A DNA stretch of 64,000 bases from Bin25 sp965221765. GTDB lineage: Bacteria; Bacteroidota; Bacteroidia; Flavobacteriales; Flavobacteriaceae. Numbering within the stretch: the first letter of the stretch is position 1; each line of letters opens with the position of its first letter. Below, piece after piece: positions 1-9,412 of this stretch. The notes under the pieces were generated by a model. That model was given only the letters and a program-made list of their open reading frames with translations. It was not told the DNA's origin and searched no databases. The translations under genes and the position numbers were made by a program. The stretch lies in the NCBI GenBank assembly GCA_965221765.1, contig OZ244911.1, positions 496,001-560,000 of the forward strand. Reading direction: 5' to 3'.

Positions 1-456
1 CCAAAGAACAAAATAACACAAAACAACTGTTCCTAAAGAGATCAAAGCAAGTATGATAGCAATGATTCGCAACCATACAAGATCGATAGATAAATAATGA
101 CCTAAGCCGGCAATAACTCCTCCGATAACTCGATCTTCAGGATCACGATATAGTTTTTTATACGGAGATCTTTCAGAGTTTTTAAAATTCTTTTTCCCTG
201 TATAATGAGCGCTGAGTTTTGTGTCCAAATATTCAATAGATTTCATTGCATCTTCGGCTGAAATAACATGCTTAGGGTCATTATTTTTAATTTTTAGTAG
301 AAATTCTGCCAAGAGTTGTTCTAGATTCTCATAAGTCAAGTCGGTATAACGCAATCGGTTTCGAAATCTAGACAACATACGTTTAAGCATGCGATAAGCT
401 ATTTCATCAGACTCAAAACAGTGTTTCCCAAGTTGGATTTTAAAAACTCTATTCAC
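1..456 (-). CDS. PspC-domain protein, 3' end cut by the window edge
   Basis: The minus-strand frame is open from a GTG at 456 to position 1 (152 codons) and continues outside the window. The first ~90 residues form a helical region (VNRVFKIQLG...) typical of the N-terminus of Bacteroidota PspC proteins. It is followed by a clear PspC core, KLYRDPEDRVIGGVIAGLGHY, and a hydrophobic segment (LRIIAIILALISLGTVVL). PspC-domain proteins are inner-membrane proteins linked to envelope stress. The GTG start is chosen because an in-frame stop lies just upstream and no ATG occurs between. Exact role unknown. Confidence 0.75.
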   Translation of the reverse strand, partial: MNRVFKIQLGKHCFESDEIAYRMLKRMLSRFRNRLRYTDLTYENLEQLLAEFLLKIKNNDPKHVISAEDAMKSIEYLDTKLSAHYTGKKNFKNSERSPYKKLYRDPEDRVIGGVIAGLGHYLSIDLVWLRIIAIILALISLGTVVLCYFVLW

Positions 457-774
457 TTTTGGTATGGTTTATTTTACAATCAAATTTTTTCAACATTAAT
501 ATCATCAAAATGACTTGTACAGTTAAGATTTTGTTACAAATTCACCGCAAATTTAGAGAAAATGGTAGAAAAGTTCATTTTTTACTAATTAAAGTCATCT
601 AGTGTTAGTTCATCATTAGGATGATAGTTATTTCATTTACAATAACATAGAAGAATGAAAGATGTTTTAAATCGATTGGATTAAGTTTTTAGAGGATAAG
701 AATTCAACTTTTAACATTTTGTAAACATTTTCATTAAAAAATTAGTTCTAAATTCACTTTGTAAAATATTTGTT
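457..774. other. intergenic region between divergent genes
   Basis: About 320 AT-rich bases between the minus-strand PspC gene and a small plus-strand gene. It must hold both promoters, but no motif or hairpin stands out. Confidence 0.4.
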
Positions 775-954
775 ATGCCTAGGACTCTTCGTTTCAAATA
801 CACCAAAGCGCTTTTGCAAAAAGTCAGTTTCAACAAAAGATTATTTTATAAAGAACTCGATAAAGCCTATGATAATTTAAACTATGATGAATCGATTCTA
901 TTAAATCGTTGGGTTTTATCTCATATTCGGCGGAATCCACAACTCAATAACTAA
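775..954 (+). CDS. small conserved-looking protein, 59 aa
   Basis: ATG at 775 to TAA at 952-954. The product is basic and predicted helical (MPRTLRFKYTKALLQKV..., ending in IRRNPQLNN). It has no signal peptide or membrane segment. Short proteins with this pattern (KxLFYKELxKAYxxLxxxE...LxxW) occur in flavobacteria, but no function is assigned. It stands alone, followed by ~135 non-coding bases. Confidence 0.5.
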   Translation: MPRTLRFKYTKALLQKVSFNKRLFYKELDKAYDNLNYDESILLNRWVLSHIRRNPQLNN

Positions 955-1091
955 TTCTTTTCTTATTATCTAATCTCTAATTTCACTCAAACTAATTAGT
1001 CTATTAGTTTTGTATTGAATTTGAATCTTGATTGTAGCTCTATTTAATATCTGCAAACCAATTCATTTTTTAAATCCAAATCTAGTTAAAA

Positions 1092-1838
1092 GTGTTTAAA
1101 AAGAACTTGTTTAATCAATATCTAATAGTTAAAAAAACGGTGATTATTGTTTTTGGATTATTGTCTTATCCAAGATATGCCGATCGATTAAAAATTATGG
1201 GAAGCGAAAATTTAAAAGATTTGCCAGATCGAAATGTCTTGTTTGTTGCAAACCATCATACTCATTTTGGTGATGTCATTGCCATTCTACACGTGTTTTA
1301 TGCAACCCTTAATGGCAGAAAAAACAATCTCAATAGAAGGTGGTATATCTTACGTCCCAAACTCAATATTTACTTTGTCGCGGCTAGAGAAACCATGCGA
1401 AAGGGAATTTTACCAAGAATATTTGCTTATGCCGGTTCTATTTCCATTGAACGAACATGGCGAGAAGCAGGAAAAGCTATCAATCGACCTGTGAAGTTAA
1501 GTGATGTTCAAAAAGTAAAAAAAGGGCTCCAAGAAGGATGGGTGATTTTATTTCCTCAAGGCACCACCAAAGACTTTTCACCCGTGAGAGAAGGATCGAC
1601 TCATTTTATTAAATCCGAAAAACCAGTTGTTGTGCCGTTGGTATTAAAAGGGTTTCGAGAAGCATACACAAAAAGTGGCTTAATCACAAAAAACAGGGTG
1701 GTAGAAATCGCTATCCATATTAAAAAACAACTCGATATTGACTATGAAAATGCGACAACCGAAGAATTAGTAGATTTGTTAGGTTATGCTATAGAACAAC
1801 ACCCTAGTATGAAGCCGAAATTAAAAAATGGCCATTAG
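1092..1838 (+). CDS. 1-acyl-sn-glycerol-3-phosphate acyltransferase-like (PlsC family)
   Basis: A 248-residue protein starting at GTG. It carries the acyltransferase HX4D motif (NHHTHFGD, ~residues 54-61), the block ARETMRKGILPRIFAYAGSI, and the phosphate-binding block FPQGTT with VREGSTHFI. One hydrophobic stretch near the N-terminus (VIIVFGLLSY) would associate it with the inner membrane. The family transfers acyl chains to lysophospholipid-type acceptors; the substrate here is not evident. It is a monocistron converging on the S41 gene. A second PlsC-type gene lies at 49013. Confidence 0.75.
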   Translation: MFKKNLFNQYLIVKKTVIIVFGLLSYPRYADRLKIMGSENLKDLPDRNVLFVANHHTHFGDVIAILHVFYATLNGRKNNLNRRWYILRPKLNIYFVAARETMRKGILPRIFAYAGSISIERTWREAGKAINRPVKLSDVQKVKKGLQEGWVILFPQGTTKDFSPVREGSTHFIKSEKPVVVPLVLKGFREAYTKSGLITKNRVVEIAIHIKKQLDIDYENATTEELVDLLGYAIEQHPSMKPKLKNGH

Positions 1839-1983
1839 ATTAAAATGTTAACCTGTGATTTTACCACTTAATGAGTCATACTTTCTTTCTAAAAAAGAAT
1901 AGATCTCAATTCTAAATCATAACCGAATTTTTTATTCTAAAAGATTATACGATTCAAATCACTAGAATGGACTTCTATACATT

Positions 1984-3546
1984 CTACTCTTGCATAGAAA
2001 ATAGCAATTCTAAATCATAGATCATTAGGCCTATTTGATCTTCTGGAATGGGGATTTCTTCGTGCTCAAAATACATATAGTCTGCTTCTAAAGATTTATT
2101 AGCACTCGGTGCAATTTCTTGTAATGCTCGAGCTAATAATGGTTCGTGAGAGTCTCCAATAGTACCGAGGCTTAGAATCCTCTCTCTTATTTCATAATTA
2201 GGGACTAAACCATCTTCATATTGATAAAATCCTTCTGAATTTGCCGTTTTTAATACGATGGGTTGCAATGCAAATTTGTGATTTGGATTGACAGGGTTTT
2301 TTGGATTTCTTCGGTTCCAATAATCACCTGGATGAGCATTCCCCACATCATAAAGCGTTAGCGAACCATCATTTTTTCCAACGGTCTGATCTCCGACTAT
2401 AATTACATCCATATAAGGTTCAAGGGCATTAATGACTAATTCACTGGCGGATGCCGTTCTAGAACTAGTAATAAAGAACACCCTTTCTAAATCCAATTTA
2501 TTGATGTTTATTTCTTCATCCCCCGGTACCACATTCATAAATTTTGCAATATCCCCTTCTTCTCCATAAAACGTACGCAGAACTTTTGAATTCCAAAAAG
2601 TTTTTGAAAAAACATCATTAGACCCTTTTCCAGAAATGGCCGATGCGAGAAGCTGTGCAGTAGCGATACTCCCACCTGGGTTGTACCTCAAATCAACAAT
2701 TAAATCAGAGATCCCTTGATGTTTAAATTCACCAAAAATATCATTGATTTCTCTGTGTCTTACATCATTATTGACAAATTGGTTGTAGAATAAATACCCG
2801 ATTTTTTGACCACCTCTTTCAATAATGTCATTAAAAACAATTGGATTTTTTACAAAATCTTCTTCTTTTGTCAAGGTTATTTTGGTATCGGTATTCTTAA
2901 ATTCTTGCTTTTCAGTATCATAATTTGCAACGGTGATCGTAAAGGAATCCCCATCAGTTAAATTCATGTAATTATTAAAATTTAGTGCTTGATCATTGAT
3001 ATGGGTAAAGAGCATCCCTCGTTGAACCCCTTGTTTTTCAGCATTGGAATCTAGATGAACCAATTGCACAAATCCATACAAATCCTCATTGATATCTCTG
3101 TCAATATATGCCAATCGATACTGCATACCATGATCTTTAGAGACTCCCTGAAAGCTCTTTTCTTGTTCAATATAATCGTCGATAAACCAGCTAAATCTGT
3201 CATCATCATGTCGCAATGCCTGAAAAAAATCTTCAGCTTTTGAATTTTCTTTAATGAATTTGATGTATTGACTTCTGTTATTTCCCCTCGAATCACTTAA
3301 CAAAGGAACATCTCGTTGCCAGAAGTACCAAAAATTCATCGCTTGCCATACAAAATCACTAACCTCATACTTAGGATTTTCTAAATCGGCTTCATCTTGA
3401 GTTTGTTTGCTATTAGAAGATTCTTGTTTCGATGAATGATTAGCAAGTTCTTCATTGGGGTTCCCTTCTTTATTACATGAAATAAAACATATTAGGAAAA
3501 AAGATAAAAATCCTGCCGTGAAAAATAAAGTCAGCTTTTGGTTCAT
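1984..3546 (-). CDS. S41 family peptidase, lipoprotein (paralog A)
   Basis: 520 residues with a lipoprotein signal ending in LICFISC, so probably anchored in the outer membrane facing the periplasm. A PDZ-like region (YGFVQLVHLDSNAEKQGVQRG, ~160-200) precedes the S41 protease core. The likely nucleophile serine is in SRTASASE and the catalytic lysine in VGKNDGS, both intact. Bacteroidota carry many such C-terminal-processing-type lipoproteins of unknown substrate. It lies 128 bp downstream of a close paralog on the same strand (3675-5408) and shares with it a 261-bp block of identical DNA. Confidence 0.85.
   Translation of the reverse strand: MNQKLTLFFTAGFLSFFLICFISCNKEGNPNEELANHSSKQESSNSKQTQDEADLENPKYEVSDFVWQAMNFWYFWQRDVPLLSDSRGNNRSQYIKFIKENSKAEDFFQALRHDDDRFSWFIDDYIEQEKSFQGVSKDHGMQYRLAYIDRDINEDLYGFVQLVHLDSNAEKQGVQRGMLFTHINDQALNFNNYMNLTDGDSFTITVANYDTEKQEFKNTDTKITLTKEEDFVKNPIVFNDIIERGGQKIGYLFYNQFVNNDVRHREINDIFGEFKHQGISDLIVDLRYNPGGSIATAQLLASAISGKGSNDVFSKTFWNSKVLRTFYGEEGDIAKFMNVVPGDEEININKLDLERVFFITSSRTASASELVINALEPYMDVIIVGDQTVGKNDGSLTLYDVGNAHPGDYWNRRNPKNPVNPNHKFALQPIVLKTANSEGFYQYEDGLVPNYEIRERILSLGTIGDSHEPLLARALQEIAPSANKSLEADYMYFEHEEIPIPEDQIGLMIYDLELLFSMQE
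2789..3049. repeat. 261-bp block identical to 4486-4746 (copy in paralog A)
   Basis: Comparing the two S41 genes base by base, 2789-3049 matches 4486-4746 without a mismatch (constant offset 1697). Sequence on either side is clearly diverged. A second nearly identical block is about 3149-3236 versus 4846-4933. The blocks encode the PDZ-proximal region. Confidence 0.9.
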
Positions 3547-3674
3547 TAATAGGTGATATACAAAAAATAGAACGATAAATTAATTACCAAGTTAAAAAAT
3601 TTGAAAGGGGGCGAATGGTTTAAAATCCGTCGAGATTCCTCAATATAGTGGAATCAAACTAAAAAATTAAACGC

Positions 3675-5408
3675 TTATTCTTGTTTTGAAAATGGCATAT
3701 CTAAATCATAGATTAAGATGCCGGTCTGGTCCTCCGGTCGACTAAAAATTTTAAATTCTATATCGTTGAACTCATTTTCAAAATCTCTACTACTTATGGG
3801 GGCAATCAGTTGTAATACGCGAGCCAACAATGGTTCGCTAGTATTCCCAATGGTCCCGAGGTTCAAAATCCTTTCTGATATCTCATAGTTAGGTTCTAAC
3901 CCATTTTCGAATTGATAGAATCCTTCAGAATTTCCGGATTTTACCACTAAAGGTTGAATCGCATTTTTATGATTAGGATTGACGGTCCCATTTTGCCTAC
4001 GCCAATAGCCACTGGGATGAATATCTTCCATATCATACAAGGTAAAAGAACCATCATTTTTCCCTACAGTCTTCTCTCCAACTTGGATGACTTCCATGTG
4101 CGGTTTTAAGTTGTTGATCAGTTGCTCACTAGCTGAAGCGCTCCGTTCTGTAGTAATAAAATATACTCGCTCCAAATCTAATTTATTAATGCTGATACTC
4201 ATTTCAGAATCACGCAATGGAACATCATCATAGAAGTATTCAATCTCACCATCAGCCCCATCAAACCATCGATTAAGGACATTGCGATTCCAAAACGATT
4301 TAGAAATAATATCATCACTTCCTTTACCGGATATGGCCGAGGCGATAAAATTTGAAATAGCACTACTCCCACCGGAGTTATATCGTAGATCAACAATTAA
4401 ATCAGTGATATTTTTAGTTTTAAAATCACCAAAAATATCATTGAGTTGCCTATTTCTTTGATTATTAAAAACAAATTGATTATAAAATAAATACCCGATT
4501 TTTTGACCACCTCTTTCAATAATGTCATTAAAAACAATTGGATTTTTTACAAAATCTTCTTCTTTTGTCAAGGTTATTTTGGTATCGGTATTCTTAAATT
4601 CTTGCTTTTCAGTATCATAATTTGCAACGGTGATCGTAAAGGAATCCCCATCAGTTAAATTCATGTAATTATTAAAATTTAGTGCTTGATCATTGATATG
4701 GGTAAAGAGCATCCCTCGTTGAACCCCTTGTTTTTCAGCATTGGAACCTTTGTGAACCAATTGCACAAATCCAAATAAATCAGGATTTACATCTCGATTA
4801 ATGTATGATAATCGAAATTGCATGCCATGATCTTTAGAGATTCCTTGAAAGCTCTTTTCTTGTTCAATATAATCGTCGATAAACCAGCTAAATCTGTCAT
4901 CATCATGTTGCAATGCCTGAAAAAAATCTTCAGCATTTGAATTTTCTTTAATGAGTTTGATGTATTGATTTCTGTTTTCACCAACAGAATTCGCTAATAA
5001 ATCAACATCACCTTGCCAATAATAGAAAAAATTCATTGCACGCCATACAAAATCACTGATTTCATATGCAGGTTTTTCTAAGTCTGCTTCATCTTGAACG
5101 ATTCCAAGTTGTCTTTTTAAATCGTTGACTTCAATTTGCAATTTTGAGATATCAGAAGAGTTTGGAAGGGTTTTAATATCATTTTCTAATTGCGTGATTT
5201 TATTTTGTAAATCTTGCAATTTGCCCTCATCGGAGGTCTTGGATATTTCATTTTCTAATTGCGTGATTTTACTTTGTAAGTTCTGTGCTGAAATTTGAGA
5301 AATTTGGGATTCTAAATCATCGATTTGTTTTTGATAATCATTACAACTAATAAACATCAATAGCGATATAAATCCGATAGGTCGCATTTTAATAAATTTA
5401 GTTTTCAT
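3675..5408 (-). CDS. S41 family peptidase, lipoprotein with coiled-coil (paralog B)
   Basis: About 577 residues from the ATG at 5408; an upstream TTG at 5426 is possible but gives a poorer signal peptide. The lipobox is LMFISC. Unlike paralog A it has a heptad-rich coiled-coil (~residues 20-100) in which ITQLEN occurs twice, mirrored in DNA by a repeated block at about 5190-5215 and 5255-5280. The PDZ-like region and S41 core follow, with the serine in TERSASASE and the lysine in VGKNDGS. The two genes clearly arose by tandem duplication. Functional as far as the sequence shows; substrate unknown. Confidence 0.85.
   Translation of the reverse strand: MKTKFIKMRPIGFISLLMFISCNDYQKQIDDLESQISQISAQNLQSKITQLENEISKTSDEGKLQDLQNKITQLENDIKTLPNSSDISKLQIEVNDLKRQLGIVQDEADLEKPAYEISDFVWRAMNFFYYWQGDVDLLANSVGENRNQYIKLIKENSNAEDFFQALQHDDDRFSWFIDDYIEQEKSFQGISKDHGMQFRLSYINRDVNPDLFGFVQLVHKGSNAEKQGVQRGMLFTHINDQALNFNNYMNLTDGDSFTITVANYDTEKQEFKNTDTKITLTKEEDFVKNPIVFNDIIERGGQKIGYLFYNQFVFNNQRNRQLNDIFGDFKTKNITDLIVDLRYNSGGSSAISNFIASAISGKGSDDIISKSFWNRNVLNRWFDGADGEIEYFYDDVPLRDSEMSISINKLDLERVYFITTERSASASEQLINNLKPHMEVIQVGEKTVGKNDGSFTLYDMEDIHPSGYWRRQNGTVNPNHKNAIQPLVVKSGNSEGFYQFENGLEPNYEISERILNLGTIGNTSEPLLARVLQLIAPISSRDFENEFNDIEFKIFSRPEDQTGILIYDLDMPFSKQE
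4486..4746. repeat. 261-bp block identical to 2789-3049 (copy in paralog B)
   Basis: Partner of the block in paralog A. Both copies are in the same orientation in tandem genes, so they are substrates for gene conversion or for a deletion that would fuse the two genes. Confidence 0.9.
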
Positions 5409-5426
5409 TATAAAAGTTAGGTTCAA

Positions 5427-5808
5427 AGATTAATCGAATGGAAATATTTAATGATAGCTATTCGAATTATTAGCTTCACTTTTGCATTGGCAAGATAATT
5501 CAATATCAAACTATTAATTCACTGCAGAATCAAAGATGTTCAAACTCTCATTAGAGAGTCATAATTTATTAAAAATAACTATCCTAATTATGGGCACTTA
5601 ACACACCACCACACTAATTTCTCTTTCCATTATTTGGAATGGGTGGCAATATAACTAATAAGATTACATTTTTCACATGCTTGATGTGATATTTCTATGT
5701 TTCATTTTACAAAAACATCCCCTGAAATAAAAAACCAAAGTGAAGCTTTTTTTGAATTTGTAACATAAAAATTGAAAATTCGTCTTACATTTCAGAACCT
5801 AAAATACA
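5427..5808. other. intergenic region upstream of the sigma operon
   Basis: About 380 AT-rich bases between divergent genes. It contains one perfect 6-bp inverted repeat with a 4-base loop (ACTCTC...GAGAGT, 5544-5559). A TACATTTC sequence at 5786-5793, close to the Bacteroidota -7 element, lies 16 bp before the sigma-factor ATG. No gene is seen. Confidence 0.4.
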
Positions 5809-6351
5809 ATGGTGTTGTCCGTAGACAATGATTTAATTCATTCACTAGAGGCCGTAAGAGATAAGATTTACGTTACTGCTCAAAAACTTTTGGTTTCAAA
5901 AGATGAAGCTGAAGATGCTACTCAAGATATTTTATTAAAACTGTGGGAGATGGATAGAGCCAAGATTAAAACACTAAAAAATATCGAAGCCTATTCGGTC
6001 ACTATGGTTAAAAACTACTGTATAGATCGCCTCAAGTCCAAACAAGCACAACAACTGCCATTGGATAACACCATCAAATTTAAAAGCAATTCGCTTGATT
6101 TGGATAAGTCAATTGATATGAAAGATAGGTATAATCAGATTGAGTCTTTAATCAACCAATTGCCAAAAAGAGAACGAGCAGTTTTGAAAATGAGAGATTT
6201 TGAACAGCTAGAGTTCAAGCGTATTGCAAAGAGAATGAATATACCTGAAGGATCTGTTCGAGTTTATTTATCTAGAGCAAGAATGAGATTAAGAAAAGAA
6301 TTTATAAAAATCGAGAATTATGGAATATATAAATCACAATCATCTACTTGA
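5809..6351 (+). CDS. ECF RNA polymerase sigma factor
   Basis: 180 residues, the usual ECF size. Region 2 is near 15-85 (AEDATQDILLKLWE, then NYCIDRLKSK) and region 4 near 120-165 (LPKRERAVLKMRDFEQLEFKRIAKRMNIPEGSVRVYLSRARMRL, given here only to locate the HTH). It directs RNA polymerase to a small set of promoters, probably including its own operon. Its last 32 bp overlap the next gene, suggesting translational coupling with a membrane partner that is probably its anti-sigma factor. Confidence 0.9.
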   Translation: MVLSVDNDLIHSLEAVRDKIYVTAQKLLVSKDEAEDATQDILLKLWEMDRAKIKTLKNIEAYSVTMVKNYCIDRLKSKQAQQLPLDNTIKFKSNSLDLDKSIDMKDRYNQIESLINQLPKRERAVLKMRDFEQLEFKRIAKRMNIPEGSVRVYLSRARMRLRKEFIKIENYGIYKSQSST

Positions 6352-6781
6352 CAAGTATTTTAAAGGTCAAAGCACGTTAGAAGAAGAGAAAGCAATTAAA
6401 GAGTTGCTCTCAAAGAGATTTGATAGTTCTGATCGATATTCCGAAATGGGAGCCTATTTCAGTTATGTTTCTCACAAACAAAAAAAATCAAAAATTATTA
6501 AGTTAAGATGGCGTAATACCTATCGTATTGCAGGTGTGGTGGCAGTGGCAGCAAGTATTTGTATTGCCTTCTTTTTACCCTTCGGAAACTTTACAAAACA
6601 AAATACGCCAACAGAACAAGTGGTTTATTTGTCTGATATAGAACAACAAGAGCTCCTAGAATCGTATCAACATTTTAAGTCTTACATGATCAATGCTTCA
6701 GAAAAATTGAATCAGGGTATGAATTCGGTGGCCCATATCGATCGATTTCAAACTGTCAAAACATATCTTGAATCAGAATAA
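6320..6781 (+). CDS. putative anti-sigma factor, single membrane span
   Basis: 153 residues: a ~65-residue cytoplasmic N-terminus (LDKYFKGQSTLEEEKAIKEL), one transmembrane segment near 72-90 (IAGVVAVAASICIAFFLPF), and a short periplasmic tail. The N-terminal pattern resembles anti-sigma proteins of Bacteroidota, which lack strong sequence conservation. The 32-bp overlap with the ECF sigma gene supports the role by context. An alternative is a structural membrane protein of the operon. Confidence 0.6.
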   Translation: MEYINHNHLLDKYFKGQSTLEEEKAIKELLSKRFDSSDRYSEMGAYFSYVSHKQKKSKIIKLRWRNTYRIAGVVAVAASICIAFFLPFGNFTKQNTPTEQVVYLSDIEQQELLESYQHFKSYMINASEKLNQGMNSVAHIDRFQTVKTYLESE

Positions 6782-6799
6782 TAAAGTATCATTTGAAAA

Positions 6800-7357
6800 A
6801 TGAAAAAATATTTCTTAGCCCTTCTTGTTACTATCACTTGTGGAACCCTTTTTGCTCAAGATATTTTTGAGAGATTTTATGATTATGAGGATGTCACCTT
6901 GGTATCGCTGAATGATCAACTTTTCAAGATTATTGCCAATATGCAACTAGATTTAGATACCCCAGCCGATGAAGAAATCTATGATATTATCAGTAATATC
7001 CGAAGTTTTAATCTCATTGAATCAAGAAATGGTAAAGTTAATATGGAGTTAAAAAAATGGCTTAATAGCTGTACAAATCATGGCTATGTCGAATTGATGA
7101 ACATCCGAGATCATAATAGCGATGTGCGGTTTTATGTCAAACAAGGGGAATATCAAAATACCTTTGAACAATTTGTCATGTATGTTTCCAATATTGATGA
7201 TCTTCCAGGCGTCCCAGAAGAAATTAATGCTTTAGAAACCGTTGTGTTTTCACTTGAAGGAGATATCGATATCAACCAAATATCAGATATAGCCAATCGA
7301 TTAGATTTTCCAGGCGCTGAAATAATTAAAGAATCTGTCGAGAAAAAAAATAAATGA
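6800..7357 (+). CDS. DUF4252 family secreted protein
   Basis: 185 residues with a cleavable signal peptide (MKKYFLALLVTITCGTLFAQ). The body has the DUF4252 pattern: FNLIESRNGKV..., then DHNSDVRFYVKQ and ETVVFSLEGDIDINQISDIANRL. DUF4252 proteins are envelope proteins of unknown function that commonly sit behind an ECF sigma factor in flavobacteria. It overlaps the next gene by 4 bp (ATGA), so it is co-translated with it. Confidence 0.8.
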   Translation: MKKYFLALLVTITCGTLFAQDIFERFYDYEDVTLVSLNDQLFKIIANMQLDLDTPADEEIYDIISNIRSFNLIESRNGKVNMELKKWLNSCTNHGYVELMNIRDHNSDVRFYVKQGEYQNTFEQFVMYVSNIDDLPGVPEEINALETVVFSLEGDIDINQISDIANRLDFPGAEIIKESVEKKNK

Positions 7358-7947
7358 ACCTGACCCATATTTCGTTGAAATTAATCGTGTTGTTCAGTAT
7401 TTTTTACTTGGTTGGTTGTCAAAACTTTTATAAGCCGACGCTCCAAAAATATTTTGTAGAAAAAATGGATGATTCTCAATTCATGATTATCGACATTCCT
7501 TTGGTTTCTTTTGAGGATTATTTTGAAAATCCCGAGATAAAAGAACTAGAGGTTATTAAAACCATTAAAAAATTAAATATTTTATTGTTTTTACCCCGAG
7601 AATCATCACCTAGCAAGATTCAATATGAAAGAAATCAAGTCGATGAAATATTAAAAGCACAAGATTATGAATCGTTAGTCTCCATCGCAAGTAATGATGT
7701 CAACGTTAGACTGATGATTGATAGTAAGGATGATAAAATAAGTGAGGCCTTAATACAATTTCATCAGAAAGATGCTTTTTTTGGACTTATCCGAGTTTTA
7801 GGGAAAAATATTAAGGCTGAAAGAATCATTCCTTTATTTGCTGAACTAAATTTAGGCGTATTTAATGATACATTTGGAGGTTCTTTAAATAATGATGTTG
7901 AAAATGTTTTATCAAATTTGATTGAAGCTTTTAAATATGACAGATAA
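7354..7947 (+). CDS. DUF4252 family lipoprotein
   Basis: 197 residues with lipobox FYLVGC (cysteine at about residue 23). The second half contains the DUF4252-like segment VNVRLMIDSKDDKISEALIQF and ends RIIPLFAELN. It is the fourth gene of the sigma operon and overlaps the preceding DUF4252 gene by 4 bp. It is probably the lipid-anchored partner of the soluble DUF4252 protein; biochemical role unknown. Confidence 0.75.
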   Translation: MNLTHISLKLIVLFSIFYLVGCQNFYKPTLQKYFVEKMDDSQFMIIDIPLVSFEDYFENPEIKELEVIKTIKKLNILLFLPRESSPSKIQYERNQVDEILKAQDYESLVSIASNDVNVRLMIDSKDDKISEALIQFHQKDAFFGLIRVLGKNIKAERIIPLFAELNLGVFNDTFGGSLNNDVENVLSNLIEAFKYDR

Positions 7948-8070
7948 TATGACTAGGTTCTGGTGATTTTCAAAGCAATAAATAAAGCATTGGAAGTCGT
8001 TTAAAACCGTAAGTTGTATTACATTTGGTATGTCATACTAAGAGTCTCAAAGAATTTTATAACTATTACT

Positions 8071-8424
8071 ATGAAACCTCATATTGCCAGTTTAATCAAT
8101 GCCCTTTTGCTCATTGTATTATCACTCTGGGCTTATTTTGTATCTAACTCCCCCTCAATGACCTCATTGATTCCCACAGTAGTCGGCCTTATTTTATTGG
8201 CTCTTCATGGCGGATTAAAAAATCAAAATAAGTTGGCATCCCATACGGTAGTAATCTTGACTTTTTTAATAAGCATTGGCCTTATCCAACCATTAATTGG
8301 AGTTTTAAGTCAAAATAATATAATTGGCATTTTTAGGGTCGGATTAATGATTTTGAGTAGTATCATCGCTTTGGTCATATTTATAAACAGTTTTATCAAA
8401 GTTCGAAGAGGGAAGTCTTCTTGA
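8071..8424 (+). CDS. small integral membrane protein, four spans
   Basis: 117 residues from the ATG at 8071; an upstream TTG at 8014 would add 19 unconvincing residues. Four hydrophobic helices are visible (around 8-26, 33-49, 60-80 and 90-108), the second followed by HGGLKNQNK, and the C-terminus is basic. It resembles TMEM14/DUF-type four-helix proteins, but no family is assigned with certainty. It ends 1 bp before the convergent glycosyltransferase gene. Confidence 0.6.
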   Translation: MKPHIASLINALLLIVLSLWAYFVSNSPSMTSLIPTVVGLILLALHGGLKNQNKLASHTVVILTFLISIGLIQPLIGVLSQNNIIGIFRVGLMILSSIIALVIFINSFIKVRRGKSS

Positions 8425-8425
8425 C

Positions 8426-9412
8426 TTAACGACTTGACTTTTTGGTATCAAGTTCTTCGGATATCAAATATTGAGGTTTGATTTGTCTATTCCCCAAAAG
8501 CATTTCTCCTAAAAAAGCAGCAATAAAAAACTGTCCACCTAAAATAATGAGGGTGAGGGCTAAGTAAAATTCTGGTCGTTCTGTAATTAAGCGGGCCTTT
8601 GTATCAAAATAAAGTTTATCAATACCTAAGTAGCCAATAAAAAGAATTCCCAATATAAAAACCATCAGTCCAACAATTCCAAAAAAATGCATGGGTCGTT
8701 TGCCAAATCGTTTTAAAAACCAAATTGTCAAAAGATCTAAAAATCCTTTGATAAATCGATCGGTACCATATTTTGATTTTCCATACTTGCGTGCTTGATG
8801 CCTAACGGGTTTCTCATCAATTTTATTAAATCCATTAATGGATGCTAACACAGGAATATATCGGTGCATATCACCGTATAATTCTAAAGATTGAGCCACT
8901 TGTTTTCGATAAACTTTGATGCCACAATTAAAGTCATGAATTTTAATTCCAGAAACCCATCGGGCTGCACCGTTGAACAATTTGGAAGGCATATTTTTAA
9001 ATAGTTTTGAATCATAACGTTTTTTTTTCCATCCAGAAACGATATGCAATTGCTGGTTTTCAAGTTTGTCTAACATGATGGCTATTTCTTCAGGAGAATC
9101 TTGTAAGTCGGCATCCATCGTTGCAATAAACTCTGTTTTTGCTCTTTGAAATCCAACATATAGTGCAGAGGCTTTTCCATAATTATTGGAAAAGCGAATA
9201 CCCCTCACGTTATTATCGATTTGAAAAATCTGCTGAATTATTGTCCATGAATTATCAGTACTACCATCATCTATGAAAAGAATTTGATAGGAATACTGGC
9301 TTGAATTTTCAAATGATTGTTTTATCCATTGATGTAATTCAAAGAGAGACTCCGCTTCATTGTACAATGGTATAATGATGCAAACACGTTTTTTTGTTGT
9401 TGCGGTATTCAC
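8426..9412 (-). CDS. family 2 glycosyltransferase, membrane-anchored (polyisoprenyl-phosphate type)
   Basis: 328 residues starting at GTG. The GT2 fold carries FIDDGSTDNSW (nucleotide-sugar binding) and TMDADLQDSPEE (metal-binding DxD region). Two transmembrane helices follow near 240-262 and 280-305. This is the DPM1/GtrB-like arrangement that loads a sugar onto a lipid carrier at the inner membrane. In many flavobacteria it neighbours a DUF4199 gene, as it does here at 9642. Sugar and acceptor are not deducible. Confidence 0.85.
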   Translation of the reverse strand: MNTATTKKRVCIIIPLYNEAESLFELHQWIKQSFENSSQYSYQILFIDDGSTDNSWTIIQQIFQIDNNVRGIRFSNNYGKASALYVGFQRAKTEFIATMDADLQDSPEEIAIMLDKLENQQLHIVSGWKKKRYDSKLFKNMPSKLFNGAARWVSGIKIHDFNCGIKVYRKQVAQSLELYGDMHRYIPVLASINGFNKIDEKPVRHQARKYGKSKYGTDRFIKGFLDLLTIWFLKRFGKRPMHFFGIVGLMVFILGILFIGYLGIDKLYFDTKARLITERPEFYLALTLIILGGQFFIAAFLGEMLLGNRQIKPQYLISEELDTKKSSR

